A stretch of 11,638 bases of DNA from Sphingomicrobium sp. GTDB taxonomy: Bacteria > Pseudomonadota > Alphaproteobacteria > Sphingomonadales > Sphingomonadaceae. Position 1 is the stretch's first letter; every line of letters starts with the position of its first letter. The stretch lies in assembly GCA_030146725.1 (NCBI GenBank), contig JASLBJ010000298.1:1-11638 (forward strand), read 5' to 3'. This document shows, in pieces, positions 9,001 through 11,638 of this stretch. Made by a program: the position numbers and the translations under genes. The notes under the pieces were generated by a model. The model ran no database searches. It was not told the origin of the DNA and saw only the letters and a list, made by a program, of their open reading frames with translations.

Positions 9001-9145
9001 GGGAGATGGGGACGGTCGAGGCCGGCTGGGCGGTTGAATCCGGAACAGCCGGCTGCACGGCTTCCTGAGCAAGCGCGGCAGACGCCGCAAGCAGCGAAAC
9101 GCCGGCAAGCAAGCCTCGGGTCATGACGGTACTGGTCATCTGCAT
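6038..9145 (-). CDS. TonB-dependent outer membrane receptor
   Basis: Energy-coupled outer membrane channel, 1035 residues. The ATG at 9145 is chosen because AAAAGGGG lies just upstream and it starts a signal peptide (basic Arg10, hydrophobic 11-25, ALA|QE cut near residue 26); the open frame continues upstream without signal-like sequence. A Pro/Ala-rich linker leads to a TonB-box-like EIVVVG (57-62). The plug follows (about 70-200) with VLLNGRRLV and IYGTDAVAGVVN (185-196). The rest is beta-barrel, with alternating aromatic strands and long loops. One loop holds Cys329 and Cys338 and a later one another Cys pair, possibly disulfides. The protein ends SARKRF with terminal Phe, as outer membrane barrels do. 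It heads the catabolic operon, so it likely imports the oligomeric or acylated substrate. Receptors of this size in sphingomonads take up sugars, peptides or aromatics, so the ligand cannot be told from sequence alone. Confidence 0.95.
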   Translation of the reverse strand: MQMTSTVMTRGLLAGVSLLAASAALAQEAVQPAVPDSTAQPASTVPISPVPADVEEEIVVVGTQIRGSDVTDILPVTVLGTDDIDATGAVSGDELFRSIPQAGDVAFNESRDAGGINDARGDTASINLRSLGTGNTLVLLNGRRLVLHPGTQTENLVPVQSVNTNAIPVMGVRRIEVLRDGAAAIYGTDAVAGVVNTVLKTRSEGLAIEGEFGVTDDSDQEEYELSFEAGHSFNDSRTNVSLFGSFTKRDPLFARDRRNSRSSDLRPLVEGTEFEGDVDFDNRSTDSIFGEFARLNSDFSRSSTLVRYNGVSLTTSGIFHVQPTGNEGCIAPAGEGVCFDNSSLSTVSTDRNLRYDTNTERTILGEVERLNLFGFVNHEFSDTLEFFGEVGFYHADFNSVREQETSLANQRLVIPANNFYNPLGAVGSANRLPGLTGVPTAGLNLELIDYRPVDVGPLRFNVDNVTTRFLGGLRGEVAGWDWESAGLYSRARSNDTMRTISATLFQEALSRTDESAYNPFNGGDPLDPSRADSTPNPATVTDALLVDVSRINTTSLALADLRISRADLFRLPAGRVGIATGAEFRHETFKDDRDDRLDGTIVFTALDGSSNGSDVLGASPTPDSKGSRDVVSAFAELAVPIVSPEMNIPLVHSIEMQLAGRFERYTTFGSVAKPKIALSYYPFEALQFRGAWSQGFRAPGLPQLFESGIQRSNTRTDYIRCEADVRAGRIANFDDCGRTFGIVSNRSGSQDLDPEESENFTVGATLQPPIPRRFGRVTLTADYWQIKQKDLIGIFGDANALTLDYLLRLQGSSNPLVERAAPTDEEIELFEGTGIAPVGRVIQVVDNYRNLSPRTVRGIDLAFYYDVDDTPLGDFNVKLNGARLLKFYQEPGELQSQLLQAQADGVIDSTINIVGAEDLIRQNGRPKWRATATLTWRRNGFGAGYFGSYVSSVVDTGATLADGTPFQVDDFLTHNLYVQYAVDDEQHPLNDARLRFGIRNIGNRLAPLADATFGYLGELHSNRGRYFYVSARKRF

Positions 9146-9148
9146 AGT

Positions 9149-9156
9149 CCCCTTTT
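9149..9156 (-). promoter_or_regulatory. Strong ribosome binding site of the receptor gene
   Basis: AAAAGGGG on the minus strand ends three bases before the ATG at 9145. It decides this start against upstream in-frame starts and is the clearest Shine-Dalgarno sequence in the window. Confidence 0.7.
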
Positions 9157-9181
9157 GCCGCCCTGCACTCCCGCAGGTTCG

Positions 9182-9215
9182 GTCGTTCGTTCGATCATAG
9201 GTCGGTAGTCGTTCG
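9182..9215 (-). promoter_or_regulatory. Putative receptor operon promoter with flanking direct repeats
   Basis: On the minus strand TATGAT (9199-9194) matches a -10 hexamer in five of six positions and would start transcription about 40 bases before the receptor ATG. An 8-base direct repeat CGAACGAC lies on either side of it (9215-9208 and 9189-9182), and the downstream copy is preceded by a further CGAA. No good -35 is seen, which would suit an activator-dependent promoter. The repeats could bind a regulator, but with this base composition chance cannot be excluded. Confidence 0.35.
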
Positions 9216-9281
9216 GCCAGGCCACCCGGCGATTGCCCCGGGCCATGGTTGCACGGGTGCCGACGGGGTGACAATCCCCGC

Positions 9282-10505
9282 TCATCGGGCGCGCTCCAGC
9301 AGCAGTCCGGCAGCGCGCTCGCCCGAGCCCATGGCGAATGTCCAGCCAAGTGCGCCATGGCCGACGTTGAGCACGAAGCCGGGCCGGACCTTGCGGATGA
9401 TCGGCAGTGACGACGGGGTCATCGGGCGGAGGCCGGACCAGCAGGTCTCGATCCGGCTGTAATCCGCAGCGCCGGGGAGCGAGGTTCGGGCAGCCGCAAG
9501 CAGGCCCGACAAGCGTCTGGAGTCAATCGTCAGGTCGCGATGACCAAGGTCGGCCAGGCCGGCGATCCGGATCTTCCCGGAAAGCCGGCAGAACACCAGT
9601 TTGCGGGCAGCGTCGGTGATGCTCACCTTTGGCGCGGCGGACCCAAGCGGCGCCGTCACCGAATAGCCTTTCATCGGCCAGATGGGCACGCTCACGCCGC
9701 TCCCCCTGAGCAAGGCGGGCGTATCGACACCGGTACACAAGGCGATCTGTCGGGCTTCGATCCGGCGGCCGTCGATCGTTGCAGCGGGATGTCCGCCCGC
9801 CAGGTCGAGCTTCGATACCGAAGCGCCGAAGCGCGTCTTCACCCCGTAATCGGCGGTGAGCCGCTCCAGCAGCGCGGTGCAGAAAAGATGGGGGTCGCCG
9901 ACCTCGTCCTCCGGGGAATGAACCGCGCCGCTCAGACGATGCGCGATCGAGTCCAGCGCCGGCTCCACCTTGATCGCCTCGCCCGGACCGAGCAGCTCCT
10001 GCCGCGCGCCGGCCCTCCGCTTGGCCTCGACCAACCGGGCTGCGGCGCGCAGTGACGTGCCGCCTTCGAGCAGATGCAGCTTGCCCGGCACCGAATGGCC
10101 GAAGGCGATGCTGTGCCGTTCGAGCAGGGCATGCATCGCAGCGCGCGATTCGAGCGCCAGCTGCAGGCCGGCAAGCGTGTTATGGAGAAAGCGTGACGAG
10201 CTTGCATTGCGCAGCACGTCGAGGCTCCAGCGCGCAAAACCAAGATCGAAGCTGGCCTTCAGGCGGAAGGCCGGATCGGCCAGCATCAGCAGTGCAGGAA
10301 GCCGCCGAAGCAAGGCCGGCGAGGCGAGCGCGTCGGTGTAGGCATAGCTGAGCTGCGCGCCATTGGCGAAGGACGTGCCGAGGCCAGGCCCCGCCGAGCG
10401 GTCGACGAGAGTCACCGACAGCCCGCGGCGCGCAAGCGCGTAGGCCGTCGCCATGCCGACTACGCCTGCACCAAGGACAAGCGCGTCGCATCGCTCATCC
10501 GCCAT
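9282..10505 (-). CDS. dadA: FAD-dependent D-amino acid dehydrogenase (DadA-like)
   Basis: Flavoprotein that oxidises D-amino acids to 2-oxo acids and ammonia, passing electrons to the respiratory chain. 407 residues from the ATG at 10505, usual for the family; a TTG at 10517 would add four residues. The N-terminal Rossmann motif GAGVVG (12-17) ends in VDR with Asp35 to bind the FAD ribose. TSFANGAQLSYAY (44-56) is the DadA signature after the dinucleotide fold. Other hallmarks are SPEDEVGDPHLF, SGLRPMTPSSLPII and the C-terminal NVGHGALGWTFAMGSG, which closes the FAD site. There is no signal peptide, so it faces the cytoplasm. No alanine racemase gene is adjacent, unlike the classic dadAX pair, which points to a peptide-catabolic rather than an alanine-specific role. 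A D-hydroxyproline dehydrogenase is an alternative in this family. It lies between the LysR gene and the receptor operon. Confidence 0.88.
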   Translation of the reverse strand: MADERCDALVLGAGVVGMATAYALARRGLSVTLVDRSAGPGLGTSFANGAQLSYAYTDALASPALLRRLPALLMLADPAFRLKASFDLGFARWSLDVLRNASSSRFLHNTLAGLQLALESRAAMHALLERHSIAFGHSVPGKLHLLEGGTSLRAAARLVEAKRRAGARQELLGPGEAIKVEPALDSIAHRLSGAVHSPEDEVGDPHLFCTALLERLTADYGVKTRFGASVSKLDLAGGHPAATIDGRRIEARQIALCTGVDTPALLRGSGVSVPIWPMKGYSVTAPLGSAAPKVSITDAARKLVFCRLSGKIRIAGLADLGHRDLTIDSRRLSGLLAAARTSLPGAADYSRIETCWSGLRPMTPSSLPIIRKVRPGFVLNVGHGALGWTFAMGSGERAAGLLLERAR

Positions 10506-10607
10506 GCACTCTGCCAACTGGTGCGTGCGAAATCCGCCGCGACGACCTCATGCCGGTTTTCCCCTTGGAGGATACGGCTCTGGTCGGCCGCTCGCTACTG
10601 GAACGGC

Positions 10608-10635
10608 ATCCTATCAGCCCCAACGCCCTCGCCAA
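10608..10635 (-). promoter_or_regulatory. Putative dadA promoter
   Basis: On the minus strand TTGGCG (10635-10630) and TAGGAT (10613-10608) are separated by 16 bases and would start transcription near 10601, about 95 bases before the dadA ATG. Both hexamers deviate from consensus. Its main support is its distance of about 60 bases from the inverted repeat at 10654-10670. Confidence 0.3.
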
Positions 10636-10653
10636 GGCCGCAGAGCCAAGGAT

Positions 10654-10670
10654 TATGGTCGAAGGGTATA
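10654..10670 (-). promoter_or_regulatory. Putative LysR-type regulator binding box
   Basis: TAT, 11 bases, ATA: a perfect short inverted repeat matching the T-N11-A pattern bound by LysR-family regulators. It begins nine bases after the end of the LysR gene and is centred about 61 bases upstream of the predicted dadA start site, the usual location of a LysR recognition site. This suggests the neighbouring LysR protein controls dadA. Short motifs like this occur by chance, so confidence is modest. Confidence 0.35.
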
Positions 10671-10678
10671 GCCTGGGT

Positions 10679-11578
10679 CTATGAAAGGAGCGCCTGGCTC
10701 GCGAGCAATTCCTCGGCAAAGATTGCCCTGAAGCGCTCGGCAGCGGCGGACAGGGGACGCTGCTCGAGGGTCACGCACTGGACCGAAAAACGCAGGGCCG
10801 GGTCGAGCAGGCGATGTTCCACTTGGCCGTTCGACCAGGCGCGCGCGGTGAACTCGTCGACTACGGTTAGCCCGGCGCCAAGCTGGACCAGCGCGGCTGC
10901 GACGTAGAACGTCTGGACGCTGATCGGCTCGCGGCAGTTCAGTTCCATGCGCTCGATCGCTGCCGCGAGCAGGTCCCCGAGGGGCCCGCTCGCGGTAAGG
11001 CCGATCAGGTCTTGGCCGTCGAGCACGCCCAGCGGCAGTCGTTCATCGCCGCTGCCGAACGTACCCTTGCGGAACAGCAGCGCAAGCTCGCCCGACGCGA
11101 TCTCACGCATCACCAGGCGCGGGTGCGGCGATGGATCATAGGCAAAGGCCAGGTCGCAGTTGCGCTCGTGCAGGACGCGCACGAGGCTGTCGTGATGGAG
11201 CGTCTGGACGTCGAAGCTGATGTTCGGCTCGACGCGCCGAAAACGCGCGATCGCCTGTGGAGCGACGCTGAGCGCGAGCGACGGGACCACGGCGAGCCGG
11301 ACATGGCCGCCGCCCACGTTGCGAAGGTTCCTGGCGGTCTTCTGCAGGGAGGCAATCCGGTCGAAGATATCGCCGGCCTCGCGAAACAAGGCGTGCGCCT
11401 CGTCGGTCGCCACCAGGCGGCCGCGGACGAGGCGGAACAGAGGGAAGCCGAGCTGATCCTCGGCATGGCGCAGCATCTTGCTGACCGAAGGCTGGGAAAT
11501 GTGCAGCGCCCGCGCCGCCGCGCTGATCGAGCCGTTCGTGTAGACGGCATGGAAGATCTCGATGTGGCGGAAGCGCAT
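10679..11578 (-). CDS. LysR-family transcriptional regulator
   Basis: DNA-binding regulator of 299 residues, standard length. The N-terminal winged helix-turn-helix covers about residues 1-60; the recognition region SISAAARALHISQPSVSKML (17-36) is a textbook LysR pattern, followed by the linker helix. From about residue 90 a periplasmic-binding-like effector domain begins (VRLAVVPSLALSVAPQAI). No membrane segment or signal is present. The ATG at 11578 is the natural start for the family, which begins right at the helix-turn-helix; only a weak ribosome site precedes it. It is encoded on the same strand as dadA, 173 bases upstream of it, and not divergently as many LysR genes are. It probably senses an amino acid or peptide breakdown product and activates dadA and perhaps the receptor operon; the effector cannot be predicted. 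Confidence 0.93.
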   Translation of the reverse strand: MRFRHIEIFHAVYTNGSISAAARALHISQPSVSKMLRHAEDQLGFPLFRLVRGRLVATDEAHALFREAGDIFDRIASLQKTARNLRNVGGGHVRLAVVPSLALSVAPQAIARFRRVEPNISFDVQTLHHDSLVRVLHERNCDLAFAYDPSPHPRLVMREIASGELALLFRKGTFGSGDERLPLGVLDGQDLIGLTASGPLGDLLAAAIERMELNCREPISVQTFYVAAALVQLGAGLTVVDEFTARAWSNGQVEHRLLDPALRFSVQCVTLEQRPLSAAAERFRAIFAEELLASQALLS

Positions 11579-11580
11579 AG

Positions 11581-11594
11581 TTGAAGATTCTTAA
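11581..11594 (-). promoter_or_regulatory. Possible autoregulatory LysR box
   Basis: The plus strand reads TTGAAGATTCTTAA, an AT-rich near-palindrome in GC-rich surroundings that fits T-N11-A. It ends two bases before the LysR start codon, where it would overlap the translation start region, so bound protein could repress the gene. Only 60 bases upstream of the gene are visible. Confidence 0.25.
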
Positions 11595-11638
11595 GGCAGA
11601 GGGGATCAGAGATGGGGTCTAGACGGGCGGCAGGGAGC

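Noticed and set aside
9264..9280. CGGGG-N7-CCCCG hairpin just after the dadA stop as a terminator
   Set aside because: The stem is only five pairs and no T tract follows on the minus strand, so an intrinsic terminator is not supported.
9146..9358. 71-codon upstream extension of the receptor frame
   Set aside because: It would bury the signal peptide and the strong ribosome site, and overlaps the end of dadA.
1..11638. Mobile elements, CRISPR, phage or defence genes, tRNA or rRNA
   Set aside because: No transposase or integrase, repeat arrays, tRNA-like folds or terminal inverted repeats were seen; base composition looks even throughout.

Overview
The window is about 65% G+C. It reads as a chromosomal segment of an alphaproteobacterium, most likely a sphingomonad: there is a large TonB-dependent receptor ending in phenylalanine, an Ala-rich signal peptide style, and strong GC-driven codon bias. 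All seven genes lie on the minus strand, so transcription runs from high to low coordinates. No RNA gene, mobile element, CRISPR array or repeat family was seen, and no gene-free stretch exceeds 300 bases.

In order of transcription: a LysR-family regulator (11578-10679); a DadA-like FAD-dependent D-amino acid dehydrogenase (10505-9282); a TonB-dependent outer membrane receptor (9145-6038); a probable lipoprotein of the N-acyl-D-amino acid deacylase family (6026-4431); a DAACS-family dicarboxylate/amino acid symporter (4434-3139); and two different gamma-glutamyltransferases (3146-1422, and 1425 to the window edge, where the second is cut). The last five genes have gaps or overlaps of -8 to +11 bases, so they look like one translationally coupled operon. 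Putative control regions lie before dadA (a LysR-type box about 60 bases upstream of a plausible promoter) and before the receptor gene (a TATGAT -10 flanked by direct repeats).

Together the genes suggest uptake and breakdown of a gamma-glutamyl and/or N-acylated D-amino acid compound, for example gamma-(D-)glutamyl oligomers, acylated D-amino acids or peptidoglycan-derived peptides. In this view the receptor brings the compound into the periplasm. The two GGTs and the deacylase trim it there, the symporter imports released acidic amino acid, and DadA oxidises the D-amino acid to a 2-oxo acid. The substrate is inference.

The most notable sequence details are in the enzymes. The full-length GGT has Asn, Gly and Thr where E. 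coli GGT has substrate-binding Asp433, Asn411 and Ser463. The second GGT lacks the lid loop and has Glu at the Asn411 position, like Bacillus GGTs that attack poly-gamma-glutamate. The deacylase has Asp where the family usually has its metal-ligand Cys. The symporter has GMDGA instead of NMDGT.
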